Assembly (NCBI GenBank): GCA_004794655.1
Contig: SMMW01000521.1
Span: forward strand, 4,345,501 to 4,409,500
Length of the DNA: 64,000 nucleotides
Origin: Marisa cornuarietis
Taxonomy: Eukaryota > Mollusca > Gastropoda > Architaenioglossa > Ampullariidae
Reading direction: 5' to 3'
Shown: in pieces, positions 1-40,559 of the stretch
Position numbering within the stretch: the first letter of the stretch is position 1
Layout: each line of letters opens with the position of its first letter
Translations under genes and position numbers: made by a program
The notes under the pieces: model-generated
Databases searched by the model: none
Seen by the model: the letters and a program-made list of their open reading frames with translations, nothing else
What the model was told of the DNA's origin: nothing

Positions 1-469
1 TTCTGACGGGCTTATGATCCTAAGTCCAGTCATATTGGGGTGAGTGTTGGGATATTATCTTTTTCATTACTTGACGACAGGATGTTGGGAGAGTCAGGCT
101 AATGCTAATATTTTTCAAACTAATTCTAAAACTAGGGTTTGTATAGCGAGCTACCCTATTTTCCACATACAACATTTATAGTAATGCCTGCACTACTCTT
201 AAAGAATAAAGATTTACAGACATGATGTACTCTGTACACTTCCTTCGCAAAAATTTGCAGGCATTTGCCAAATTTACGAACATTTGCAGACATTTGTCAA
301 ATTTGTCTATGATCCTCCTTGTTGTGATCCTCCAGCTAGCTACCAGCGGCCATCGACTACAGCTGTAAGTTGATTTTTGGACCGGGTCACTGTCCGTTGA
401 TGTAAAGCAATCAGAATTTTGTTTTATCGACTACCCTGTGTGCAGGATGGTAGAGTGGAGCTTGATTAA

Positions 470-565
<96 letters not shown>

Positions 566-947
566 TGTGCATTGCAGTACAGTAACGTTACTCAAATCAT
601 GGTCAGCAGCCATCGTCTAAAAGTACAGGTGCAAGAGGATGAGATATACATTTTAAAAGAGCCCAACGAACAGAATTTTTTTTTTAAATAAAAACAATCA
701 TTGTCGTTCAGAACTGTATCAGATTTATGTCTCGATCTTTAATTTCAACAAAATCTAACCACTCGAATCACTTTCATGAAAACGCGGCTAAAGTTAACCT
801 TTGTGCGTCCGATTGCACATTTCTGTAAAATAGTCGGTTGTACTGATAACAACGATAGAGGAAGCTAGAAACAATCTCGAATGTCTTACTACCTAGTGAT
901 GGCAGGAGAAGCTTTGTGAGACCTGACCAACTGAACACTTGTTGCAG
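1..947. other. Intron of copy A with a (GAT)n array
   Basis: No coding sequence is visible upstream of the first placed exon. The stretch contains a long (GAT)n microsatellite at 471-565 and otherwise AT-rich unique sequence. A homologue of copy B's L0 exon (45124-45444) is not found here, so that exon lies further left or is lost. Confidence 0.6.
471..565. repeat. (GAT)n microsatellite
   Basis: About 32 tandem GAT/ATG units. Open frames through it are poly-Met or poly-His artefacts. Confidence 0.97.
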
Positions 948-29446
<28,499 letters not shown>

Positions 29447-29584
29447 CATGGCCAAGGATGCGATCTGACTTGACATATCAAAGGCACTGACCTTAGTGAA
29501 AATTATCGATGTCATTATCGATGTCATGTGGGTGGAAACACATGCGGACTAACCTTAATTCTTTCCTTTAACCCATACTTCCAG

Positions 29585-29590
29585 AATAAA
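29585..29590 (+). promoter_or_regulatory. Poly(A) signal of copy A
   Basis: AATAAA lies 139 nt after the copy A stop codon and is followed by A-rich sequence. It is the first canonical hexamer downstream, so it most likely ends the copy A transcript. Confidence 0.6.
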
Positions 29591-29672
29591 ATAATAAAAA
29601 TGTCTCCACACAGTCAGAATCAAAAACTGTCTTAATGTTGAGCGTCGTGGCTCTCTTTGATTTTCTCGCTCT

Positions 29673-29673
29673 G

Positions 29674-29758
<85 letters not shown>
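29673..29758. repeat. (TA)n(TG)n microsatellite
   Basis: Dinucleotide array just past the copy A poly(A) signal. Confidence 0.97.
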
Positions 29759-29760
<2 letters not shown>

Positions 29761-29884
29761 ATGTGTACACACTCGCTTTAGTGTCTGGTTGTGGGTTGGT
29801 ACAGAAAGACTTCAGACTGTTTTCACGTATGTAATCATTTCCTTTTACACTTTTAAGGATATCAATGAACAAGACATTCAGCTT

Positions 29885-30262
29885 TTATTGTACGAGGGTC
29901 CTTCACAAAATTCTAAGCCTCACCCAGGATTTGCAGAAACAAGACAGTTGTTCACAATGTTACTACGTAGTCCTCCTTGACATCAATGCACCTGGTCCAA
30001 CGATGCTCAAGCCTCACAACCCCATCATGGAAGAAGATGGCGAAAGTCCTCCATAAACTCCTCCACAGCACATATGACCACATCATTGTTTTAAAAATGG
30101 CGAGCACGTAGGTGGAATTTGAGTTTAGCAAACAGGTAGAAGTCAGACGAAGCCAAGTCTGGTGAATAAGGGGGATGGGGTAGCAATTTAAAGCTGGTTC
30201 AGCTACAAGAACCTGAATAGAGTGAAAGGGCGCGTTATCCTGGAGCAAGAGCACACCCGCAC
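29885..30262 (-). mobile_element. Mariner transposase C-terminal relic
   Basis: The minus strand encodes 'VLLLQDNAPFHS' (about 30252-30217), containing the second catalytic Asp in the 'DNAPxH' motif, then a decayed region and 'DGVVRLEHRWTRCIDVKEDY' (about 30020-29962), the stereotyped mariner C-terminus. Only this end remains and it is frame-broken. It lies between copy A and the nuclease-helicase gene. Confidence 0.75.
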
Positions 30263-30269
30263 TCAGCTT

Positions 30270-31384
30270 CCCTCTGCGTTTCGACTTAATTTCTGCCTTT
30301 TACAACCTACCTTGGCAATAAATGTTAGACGGAAAATTAGGTTAGATGTAGAAAGAGGGGTGTTTGATGTCTTAGATAGTTTTAGTGTCATGACACTCTT
30401 TTCAGGGGAGACAATATGACGCTGCAGTATTTTGAGTTTCATCGCGGTTAAGCCCCTTGTACTATTCAAAGCAAGGTTCATGCTGAACCCTATCAACTGA
30501 CGCTTGTTTCAACCCATAGGAAACCCTTCCTTGGAGAAAGGTTTTATGCCATCGAAACTACCGAGCTCCGTGGTTGTCCAAACAACAGTGGCAGCCAATG
30601 TTGTCCAGGTCATAGGCTGAAAAACATTTAGTGTAGAGTTGATTTTATCCCGAAACACACACACACAAGTAAAGAGGGAGAGAGCGAGACTAAGTACACT
30701 GACACACTCAGAGGCAAACATACAGACTGGCACAGAACAAATCGCAAACTTGTACACATGAATACCTACAAATTTCAAACACGAACGCATTCATGCGCAC
30801 CGAACGGTACATACACACACCGATACACAAAGGGGCTGCGTAGATTTTTTATATCTAAATAAAGATCGCAGAACGAAACGAGGAAGTGTATTTTCAAACT
30901 TCCTGCTACTCTAGACGAGCTCTTCTAAGACCTTTGAACTGTAGCACGAGGTGCAGTTGCCCTCACCATGTCATTGTTCACAAAGGTGTGACCTCACTCT
31001 TCCCGGTGTTCGTGTTGCTGTTAAGTAGAAGACAGATTGAAAGCGGGTCCCCTAGACACGTGCACCTCAGTCTGTCGATAAATATTTCGTCTCCATTGAC
31101 GCAGAAGAAAGACACACAGCTCCTGACTGTCTTATAACCTGATGTCAGGTCTGTGTTTGTCGTAGCCAGCACCTGATAAGACTTCTAGACCAGGAACACT
31201 GATTTGTCCAGGTCGTCTGTTGTTTTTACGTGAACAAGCCGTCCATTTCGCCCCTTTCGGGTTTAAAATACAAGCTGATGTGCTGCTTTTTAGCACGAAG
31301 AAAGCAGAAGTACAAACTGAGGTTTAGTCAGCTGAGAGCACCCTGAACTACTGGTATTTGATTTTAGACTGCACAGCAGTACAG
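30270..31384. other. Intergenic region upstream of the nuclease-helicase gene
   Basis: No gene was recognised. The segment must contain the promoter of the gene starting at 31385 if transcription begins nearby, but no clear TATA box or initiator could be chosen. Confidence 0.4.
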
Positions 31385-32454
31385 ATGGCAGACGGCGTGC
31401 CTAGCACACAACGTCAGTGTCAGCTGAGTTCTCACCTGCCTTCGTCACAACAGGTAACTCTCACGACCGTTTACATGTCTATAGTAATCTGACATCTTGT
31501 TAGAGACGCAACAGTGTACTTAGCTATAGACTGTCTTCTTCACTACAGCGAGGAACCTCGCACGTCAAAATAAAAAAGTTTTAAAATAGATAAGAAGGAT
31601 AAACGGACGAAGAAACAAAGATAATACAACTTTGAAATCTGTCAGCAAATACTTTTTCTTATATTTCCTTCCTCTCCAGGCTGAAGAAGTAGCTCAGGCC
31701 CAGAAGTTCTGGCAGGAGTGGGTTGAGGAGGCGTTCCCTGACCTCGACTCTCACTGTTACTTCCTGCCCCCGGTCTACGTCAACTGCGTGCCGATGACTA
31801 GACAAACGCTTGCTGGTCGCCATGTGACTGTTCTTCATGAACCAGTTCGGGACACTAGTCCCCCTAACCGGGGGAAGATTATTTCAGATCATCCTGGCTA
31901 CCCAGCCAGTCCTAGGGAACCAGCTGTACAGAACAGTGATGTCAGGAATGATGCTGCCACACAGCGGGTGGTCACGTGTTTGCAAAAAATGTTAGACGGA
32001 CAGAAAGAAGTGGTCTTCGGACTCAGCCAGCTTCAGTTCGGACAGTACCTGGCTGACCTGTCTTGCGCTGGTACAGCTGCCCAGCTGCCGGTACCAGCCA
32101 GCCTGCCTCCTTCTCTACCTCATAGGTGGAAAAGGGGTGACTTTGATGTGCTTCTCATTCACAGACACTACGGATTTGTTGTCTGCGAAGTCAAGGCCTT
32201 TGGGGGAAATGCTGAAAAGTTAAACATGTCAGACGATGTAAAACACAAGAATATTCGCAAGAAGCTTAAACAGGCCGTTGAGCAACTAGACAAGGCGGAG
32301 GCCATGTTGTCACACTTGGTGTCTGACATACCTTCCGGCGTCCTGGTCAGTAAGACGATTGCTTTCCCCAACGTCACAGCTCTTCAACTACAACAAGCAG
32401 TAGGCACGGATCTGAAGCTGACAGAGGTAGAGCAAAATGAATTTTGTCCAAGAT

Positions 32455-32506
<52 letters not shown>

Positions 32507-33161
32507 CGAAGTCAGGCAGGCGGGCTGACAGAAATTCAAACAATAAAACCAGAAAAACGATCTTCTCTTTTTCATTAAATTTCCTAACAAATATATGGCT
32601 TCTTCTCTTGTTCAAACGCTTTTTACCCACATTATTCAACACCTGGGAAAAAAAATCTAAGGCAACACAACACCTAACGCAACAGCATACCTGTTTTCTT
32701 AACAAAAATGAAGTGTTTTATCCTACCATATTTTTATTTTTCATTTGTTACAACAGGCCGCGCGGACTCTCCTTTTATTTGTCCCGCCTCTTGCAGTACG
32801 TTCGTCATTCTTGTCTCTCCATTCTCCATTCTCCATTTTTCTCATTTGTCTGGAGTAGTTCTACGTGATTCTGTTTCAGGAGCTACATCGGTGCCTGGGT
32901 GCAAGAGATTTAGCTGGAATCACTGATCTTTGTCTCTGCTCTGACCATTTGTCAGACCCTAAGGCACCCTCGGATGTCAGTGACCTAAGCCAACTCGCGA
33001 GTTGGTGGCAGCGACGTGTGGCAGGATTTGGGGCTGACGCCCGCATGACCTCTAACCTTTACAAGACTTTAGTAGCACGGTAATTTAACATTTCATGTGT
33101 TGGTTATTCCGACATATTTCTTCTCTTTATCAGAGTGTCAGCGATGGTATGGGTCTTTTTC

Positions 33162-33201
<40 letters not shown>

Positions 33202-35630
33202 TTAATGATAATACATGTTATTTTTACTTCAGGAGATCATCTAAGAACAGCCTCCATCTGAAATATCTCATTAGTCGAGGGACTGAGAGAAAATAGTTTG
33301 AAAATAATTTTAAAATAAATTGCTAGGGGATTAATTCTGCTGCTGTTGAAGAAAGACGGGGCCCTCATACAGAAGTACGAGGATAGAGTGTAGTTTGTTT
33401 TCACTGACATGTTGTTAGCTAATTTTCGAAGTCTGGAATTGATCACTGCGGACAGATAAAATCTCCTATCTTAAACTCAAGCCATCCACCATTTTTTTCG
33501 TTTTTTACAGAAGAAAATTATGTATGATGATTTAATGTAAGGATTTTGTGGTGACTGTACATACCTATTAAACAGGTTTTGTGGTCCGGCGACAATAGTG
33601 ACTGTGCCATGTACATCTGCCCCCCGCCTTTGTGTCAAGACTCTGTGTCAGGCTGTGTCGGCGACTGGGCTGTGTTATGCTCAGATGGCTCTGTTTCCCG
33701 AGCAGGTTGACCTCATCAGCAGGGCACCTCCGAGGGTTTTTCTGGCCGGTCCCCCGGGCACAGGTAAAAGTGTGGTGCTGCTGCTGATGGCGACAGAGTG
33801 GCTACGACGTGGCAGTGACGCATACGTCCTGAGCACGTACATCGGAAGTCGAGCAGCATGTGTCTTGCTCCATGATTTGCTGCAGCAGACTAGGAAGGAA
33901 CACCTGGATGCCGGGGGAAGTCCCGGCCAGGTGCATCTCGTGGAGTATAATTTCCTGCAGAAGACGGAGGAGCAGATAAACAAAGCTGTGGAGGACTTGT
34001 CGCAGGTCGTGAAGGGAGGGACCGATTGCGTGATCGCCGATGAAGCAGGACCTGACTGGTAACGTGTGACACGTGATTAGGAAATTATGATAATTATGCC
34101 ATATTTTAATGGTTTTTATGATTGATGACACGCATGGGACAGTTTATAGTGAGTTATCAGGAGTCTAATTTTATTAAATAATTTAAATATATTTAAAATA
34201 TTGGTAGTTGCGGTAAAAGGGGAGGTCATGCGTACAATTAGCCCCTCGTTATTTAAAGAATTATCTCCCTTACACCCTTCACTGTCTTCATCATCCAGAT
34301 CACATGCTGATACAATTACGAACGTAGATTTGTACTACACGCATACGCCCATATATGATTTACTTACCACATGTTGAGATATGCATGCAAATGTAAACAA
34401 ATGTAAGTGTAGACACATAAATACAGTCACTACTGCACAGACGTTGACATCATTTTTACTGACATACACTGACACCTATTCTATTCTCTTTAATCCACTG
34501 TCTGGCACAGGCTCAGCAACTTCAAGACTTTCTGCAATAACCTTCTGACACGCCTACCCGGGGTTCAATTGTGGGCTGCCAACTGTTATGAAGACAACGT
34601 GAGCGAAGGCTGGGAGCTTGAGTGGCTCACCAGACCTCTGCGCTGCCCGCCTTCCGTGCGTAGGGAGGTGGAGCAGGGCTTCAAGTCGTCACGTCACTGT
34701 GTGCGGGCCTACAGCCAGCGAGGCGTGCCAGACCACACCGACGGCCCACCGGTCATCTTCCTGTCGCACCGAGGGCAAGGCCACTCAGAAGGCTGGATGA
34801 AGGATGACGATTTTGTCGATCTGTGCGACGCGTGCGGTCAGGAGGTGGCCGCTGTCCTGCACAATCTTCGTGTTGGCGCGAAAGGTTATAGCAGTTAATT
34901 TTGGTCCCTGGTTGTTCGGGACCAAGTTTTCTGTAGCCCACTCAGCAATGTAATAATTGTCGATTAGCTCGATTTTTGTCTAAGCAGATTTATTGTAAAC
35001 GTAAAGAAATACTGGAGGAACGAACACAAGAAAAGTAGAAAGAATTAGGTAAAGAGGTCGAGGTTAGAGCACGATGTTGTGGTTAAGTTTTTAATTCGTG
35101 AAGGTTGTGATTTTTAAAAGATAGTCGCTTGTCTAAGTAGGATTAAGGCAGTGTTTTCTCAACAGGTTAGTAAAATCATTAAAAGCATCAGCGTGTAAAA
35201 TATTCCTGTTATAACAGTATCACTGTGTGTATTGATAATACATAATTATTGCAGCACAAAAAGCAAATTAAATCAGCTCGAAATGTTTTCAGGGGACGCA
35301 GCTTTGACAGGTGCTGCCAGCAAGGAAACGTCACCACCGGCCCTGCAGTACCGTGACGTGCTGGTGCTGCACTGGGGGGACATCAGGGAGGAGTCAGCAG
35401 TAGTGAGGGGGATGCGAGGGGCCGGCATTCCAGTGCAGGTCATCAAGAACGACGCGGATCTGAAGGACGTAGCCACGGCCCACACTGACGTGGTGTGGGT
35501 GGGAAACGGGTATCACGTGCGAGGTCTGGAGAGGAAGGTCATAGTGTGTCTGGGCAAACCCGATAACCTCCCTCGTCTTCACATCATGGCGCGGTGCACG
35601 TCACAGCTGGTTGTGGTGTCACGCTGTTAA
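31385..35630 (+). CDS. NERD nuclease / SF1 helicase-like protein, 736 aa, complete
   Basis: Six exons (31385-31453, 31680-32426, 32880-33079, 33576-34058, 34511-34884, 35293-35630) join with consistent phase into 2211 nt, ATG to TAA. Residues about 165-200 show a nuclease-related (NERD) PD-(D/E)XK core: 'GDFDVLLI' with Asp179, then 'GFVVCEVKAF' with Glu193 and Lys195. Residues 397-404 are a Walker A 'GPPGTGKS'; 494-497 'DEAG' is Walker B/motif II. Near the C-terminus 'GNGYHVRGLERKVIVCL' (about 694-710) matches SF1 motif V and 'MARCTSQLVVV' (723-733) matches motif VI with Arg725. This resembles bacterial NERD-UvrD proteins. DNA or RNA processing is inferred; no function is proven. It sits alone between the two transporter copies. 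Confidence 0.85.
32454..32505. repeat. (GACA)n microsatellite
   Basis: Tetranucleotide array 28 nt past the donor of exon 2 of the nuclease-helicase gene. Confidence 0.96.
33164..33200. repeat. (AAT)n microsatellite
   Basis: AAT array in intron 3 of the nuclease-helicase gene. Confidence 0.95.
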
Positions 35631-36203
35631 TCTCTACACCTGTCTGTAGCTCCACCTTCCTTAGTGACGTCAAGCTATCTTCTCCATACCTTTAACCGTC
35701 GTATTACTTAGCTGCCCTAGTTTACTGACACCATTATTGGTTTACTCAAGATTGGTTGACATCGTATAGATCGTTAAATATTTTACGGATAATTAATAAT
35801 TTATGACCTTCTGTCACAGAGGGGTGACATGGAGGCTAATAGCCTGTACAGCGAGGATGCCCAAATCGCACCTGGTGCATGACTCATAGTGAATTTTTTT
35901 AGAGAGTGAGAAAAGAAAGGAGGAATAGTATTTAGTTAACTGTTGTCGGCCAGCGCTTCACTTCTCAGAGAGACACGGCAAGTGGCGAGACACTGCGTGT
36001 GGGGAAGTGAAGGCTGCGTCTTCATAGAAACGTGCGTTATTGTGTTTTTGTTAGCAACTTGGATTATTTTGTATAAGGTGAATTTTTCCTGTATTTTTTT
36101 AGAGACATAGATCTATAAGTATTAGTAATTTTCTTTTGTTGTAATTTTGTTATAGGCGCAGTTAGCATGGAGTTGTATAACGCCTGTTCCGAGAGACGGC
36201 GTC

Positions 36204-36209
36204 AATAAA
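36204..36209 (+). promoter_or_regulatory. AATAAA poly(A) signal inside the LTR
   Basis: No AATAAA or ATTAAA was seen between the stop of the nuclease-helicase gene (35630) and the LTR start. This LTR-borne hexamer is the first downstream and may end that transcript. Confidence 0.4.
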
Positions 36210-36280
36210 GAAAAGGTTGGGTCGCTCGTCCCCAAGAGGCAGCGCCATTTCTAGTTCAACGTCTGACCCCGAGAGGCAGC

Positions 36281-36451
36281 GTTTGTGGTATGATGTTGGG
36301 TGACTTGTTCCGAGAAACGGCACCTTATTAAGAGAAGTGTTTGTGGTATGATGTTGGGTGACTTGTTCCGAGAAACGGCACCTTATTAAGAGAAGCGTTT
36401 GTAGTATGATGGGTGACTTGTTCCGTGAGACGGCACCTTATTAAGAGAAGC
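36281..36451 (+). repeat. 58-bp tandem repeat, three copies
   Basis: Units start at 36281, 36339 and 36397 with the core 'ccgagaaacggcacc'; the third is 55 bp. Weaker relatives ('ccgagagacggcg', 'cccaagaggcagcg') precede it from about 36187, so the array probably grew from a shorter LTR motif. Confidence 0.9.
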
Positions 36452-36936
36452 GTTTGTGGATTAGAATATTTGTTTGTGAATCATCGAAAAGTGACTTTGT
36501 GCTTGTTTATATACTATTTGATATTTAGTTACCTTAGTATTTCTTTTAAGTATTTTTGCCATATTTTGTTCATTTAATTAAATGTATATATGTTTAAATC
36601 GAAGAAAGAGTTGTCTTGTTTATAAAGAAAAGAACGCGCAAATGTCCAGGCGTTAAGTGAACGCAGAGGCTGTGACACCTTCATATATCTAAATATAGTT
36701 ATGTATCGTATGTGACAATCCATTCGTATACTAAAATAACCAAAATATAATAGAGATAAAAAATTTAACTCTAAACTAGGTGAGATGATAGCCATTATGT
36801 AGAGCATATCGTGTTGCCAGGTAGAACTCGGACTGAGGTTTGTTTAACCCCTGGTTGTGCATGTCGATGTAAAAGTCAGTTGTTAAGTGAACTGTGTGCC
36901 AAGGTTGGAGGTTTTCGTCCTTCGATGTAAACATCG

Positions 36937-36938
<2 letters not shown>

Positions 36939-37031
<93 letters not shown>
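36939..37031. repeat. (GT)n microsatellite
   Basis: Long GT array with one GGTT interruption, intergenic. Confidence 0.97.
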
Positions 37032-37033
<2 letters not shown>

Positions 37034-37689
37034 GATGGGCCTGGGGCGGGGATGATTGAGCGTGCGAGTGATAACTTAGTACAGTGAATTTTAAAAAGTA
37101 GACAGGGCCTGTAGTGGTGTGTTGATATTGGATGGAAGGACACGTGCATGTCGTCGATGAGACGTGTATGATAAAAAAATCCGTGCTTACTTAGGATCCA
37201 TAAAAATGAACTTCAAACATTCGCATTAAACACTTCTCGATTTACACCACCGCACCACGAAAGCTTCAACATAAGCAGTCACAGCTGTTTCAAGGACTTC
37301 ATTTTCGTTGGTCACCATAAACAGACAACTTAACAGACGCTGCGCGCACGTGCAGATGAAGTCCGTGCTAAGAAATATCGCGTCCTTGGTAGTCATCGTC
37401 TGATGTCATGTTCTATCATGTTCTTCAATTTGAATAAATAATAAGAACATTTATTTTTGTTTACTGTAAAGAACAATTGGCATGCTGTGTATGTTTTAGA
37501 ATAAACAACACTTTCTCATGAAGTTTGAGATGTATGAGGAAAACATTTGTTAAACGTATTGACCGCGTGGATGCGAGCTCAATGTGCTGCACACGAAAGA
37601 TCACTAACGAAGGGATAGTCAACCATGAAGTAAACATTAAATCTTTTAAATGTCCATTGCCTAATTTCTCCTGTCCGATGAGTGACACA

Positions 37690-38110
37690 GAAAGGAGGGC
37701 AACACAAACAGACGGAAGAGACCGACTCGGGTGGCAAGGCGTTAGTAGGTCAGGTAGAAATGCTGGGGTACTCTGATGAAGACACTCTCGCTGTAAACAA
37801 AGAGGTGCTACTATTATGTCCAGGAAGAGCTAGGGCGTCGGAGGAAGAAAAAAAATAACTCTGGACTACGAACGACATCCTTGATGTCTGTAACCAAAGG
37901 AGGGCCTTGAAGAGAAAAAGAGAAACCGAAAACATCGCAGCTTCCAAGTGCAAAGAATGGAATTACCAGGAAATGAATGGAGGCAGCTAGGGACCACTGA
38001 ATCGAGGGTCAATGTCGGATCATAGAGGAAGGAATGCCACGGAATAATAACAATAAGACCTACCAAATACTGAGGACCCTCACCAAGTCAGGTCAACACA
38101 AAATCAAGAT
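37690..38110 (+). mobile_element. Decayed RTE LINE fragment (APE-RT junction)
   Basis: The sequence aligns by eye with 55600-55985 of the intact RTE, covering the end of the endonuclease domain and the start of the linker ('aacgacat...', 'ggagggccttgaagag'). At 37893-37899 it reads CCAAAGG where the other copy reads CCAAGG, which marks a one-base difference at the frameshift of that copy. Confidence 0.75.
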
Positions 38111-39500
38111 CAAGATCACATTGTAATGTCGATAGTGAAAAACTGAACTTGGCAGAAAAATTGAGGCATGGCTTCACATTTTCAAAGTACTTCAGTGGGT
38201 CACAAATGAGACCGAAACTTAAAATAATTACACGAGGCACGAAACCACAGGATCAATAGACCTGTCCTCATCTGTGTCAACAGCGAGATATTTATTACTC
38301 CTGAGGTTCAAGGAAGCACAGACGATTATTAATTTACATCAATTTACTAGATTACATTTGACAGTTTGGAGTAATTGGCTGTTAGTGATTATCAACTACT
38401 ATTAGAAAAACCTTAAACAAAATCAAATAAAAACAAAATAAAAGGCGGGTTTTTAATTGCTGGCTAAAAGGTACTTAGAAATTTGTTTCCTAATATAAAA
38501 TCTTAGTATTGGTTATTTGTCTTTGAGCCTTCGACCATATACGACTCTCACAATTGTCTTCTTAGAATAGTACTTTCGCACTTTATTCTGTACTCTCCCA
38601 CAAACTTTTTGCCTGAGATGCAGACACGTATGTCAGATGCTGATCACATGTAACACCTGTACCTGACAGCCAGGTAGTACACATTTACCATTCGCTCACG
38701 ATGGGCATAGGCAGGCCGCAGTTTTGTGCAGATTCGTTTTGGGTAAGATCTCAAATTTTATTTTTCCTCCCAGAGTTACATATTAGAGAAAAATTGTACT
38801 TGCCATTCCCAACTAACGATACGGTTGGCATTAAATGAAAGAGTAGTGAATACAATAGCGTGTATTCATCTATTTAGAACTATAGGTAGAAGAATGTAGC
38901 AACTCAAAACTGCATTTAGACATTGGTACATTTCCGAAGACCTAAACTTCCTCCTCTGACTGTATCTCACATTTTTGAACCAGTCAAGACCAATATAATA
39001 TCTAATCTGTAATGGTGCATACAAAACTCTACTCAACTTTTTTTCCCCGATAATGCAGACACATCATATTTTATCCACACCAATAGCTAACATTTTTCAA
39101 GTTGTGGGTAAGTTTAGAGAAACGAAATTAATTTCTCAAAGCGTTTGTATCTTGTCCCCTCAGATTTGGGAGGTCTCGGAGTCACAGTTGTGGGTTTTCC
39201 CACACGGTGTTTTAAGTCGGCTTATGACTTAATTCGTAAAATACGAAATAATTATTTTCTAAATAAGTAAATTATCCCCTGCACTCATCACTTGTGACAC
39301 ATGCTTCACAAAAATAACGTTTAGAAAATTGTCAGATTACCGTTGACAAAGAATGGAAACATAATGTTAATTATTAAATAAAAAAGGACATTATCATCCA
39401 CTGTACTAGTGAAGTTTCTTTCCATTTGAATTATCGCAAGACTTTTTAAAAGAGCTGAGAGCAGCTTTACACATTTCATGCATGAGGTTTTTTTCACTAA
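38111..39500. other. AT-rich intergenic stretch
   Basis: No coding pattern, repeat or RNA gene was recognised. Confidence 0.5.
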
Positions 39501-39539
39501 TATCAGCATGAGTTCTTTCAAACAGACTAATTTTTAATG

Positions 39540-40540
39540 AGACATCCTTACACTACACTGCACTGTTTCAAAGAGTTGCGGCCTCAACACCCTTCAATGA
39601 TGTCTCTCATCACTGGCATGTGTGCAGGTTCACAAATGATTCACCAATGAAGAGTATGTCATATTCCTTTTAAGTGCTCAAGTAATTCAAATACCCTTTC
39701 CTGACCCACAATGATGTTAATCCTCATTAGTGCAGTGTATGTAAAATGGCCTTGAAAGGTTTCACATCACCGTGATTCTGATTTACTTTGAGAAAGTAAA
39801 TGTAGTTTTACACAGTCGGGACTAATGAGGGTTAACACAGTGAGTCAGCGTGTACTCTTTCAAATTACATAAAAGTAAAAAAGATTTGTTGCATACACTG
39901 TAATGGTAAAATTTCACATCACTGATAGCCACCAATGTGCTCTTTTAGGGGATCTGATCTTCTGAAAGATACATTATATACACTACACTGGTGAGGTTTC
40001 ACATTACTGTGGGAGGTTTCTTATCGGTCTGCATGTGCATTTTTAGATGACCTGATCTTTTGAATTCTACTTTACATACACTGCACTGGTGAGGTTTTTC
40101 CTCACTGTGGGTCAACATGTGCCTATGTAGGAACTTTCTCTTCCTTAACTGAACAAAAGGCGTCTTCAGAGTTGACTTCTGTGTTCACAACACTGTCATG
40201 CCTCCGACCTGTCCTCTGATTGCTCAGTTTTTATGTGACTGAGTTCTTCCCTAGGAGATTGCTCATCTGAACAAGTAGCATTTTTAGAGTGGTTCTCTAG
40301 GTTTACACCACTCTCCTCATTCCAGTTTGATGTCTGAATGTGTGCAGCATGCTCAGGTTTTATGTCATGGAGTTGTTGACTAGAAACATGCTCAGTTTTA
40401 ATAGAGCAAGTAGCTTCTTGAGAGCAGTACTCCAGTTTCACAGTATCATGTAGGTCTTCTTGTAGATCAAACACAGAGCTTAATTCACTCCTTATGTTGT
40501 ACATATGTAGGACTTGGACTTCACTGATCATGGTTTCCAC
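39540..40540 (-). pseudogene. Decayed C2H2 zinc-finger gene
   Basis: The minus strand begins with an open frame (first ATG about 40531) rich in 'IKTE/IKPE' segments, such as 'TCSIKTEHVSSQQLHDIKPE' and 'LSHIKTEQSEDRSEA'. This is an acidic N-terminal type seen in many mollusc zinc-finger proteins. It stops at 40196. After a frameshift, finger remnants follow: '[17 protein letters not shown]' (about 40115-40065), '[13 protein letters not shown]', then '[13 protein letters not shown]' with the second Cys lost, and 'VCNKSFLLLCNL'. Stops separate the fingers. Decay is clear; splicing around the breaks cannot be fully excluded. Confidence 0.7.
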
Positions 40541-40559
40541 CTCTCCTAAGGTTACAGTA

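Larger units (their letters stand above)
35812..36677 (+). mobile_element. Solo LTR, 866 bp, with target-site duplication
   Basis: The segment begins TGTCACAG and ends CTGTGACA, a perfect 8-bp inverted repeat with TG...CA termini. It is flanked by the pentamer CCTTC at 35807-35811 and again at 36678-36682, a perfect 5-bp target-site duplication. An AATAAA at 36204-36209 suggests + orientation. No internal coding region remains. It contains the 58-bp tandem repeats at 36281-36451. Ty3/Gypsy or BEL-type origin is likely; the exact family is not identified. Confidence 0.8.

Noticed and set aside
431..691. Poly-His and poly-Met open frames
   Set aside because: They are the two strands of a (GAT)n microsatellite, not genes.
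32384..32705. Cys/Leu/Ser-rich frames after exon 2 of the nuclease-helicase gene
   Set aside because: They derive from the (GACA)n microsatellite and intronic sequence.
36281..36451. Regularly spaced repeats resembling a CRISPR array
   Set aside because: The repeats are contiguous 58-bp tandem units without unique spacers, in a eukaryotic LTR.
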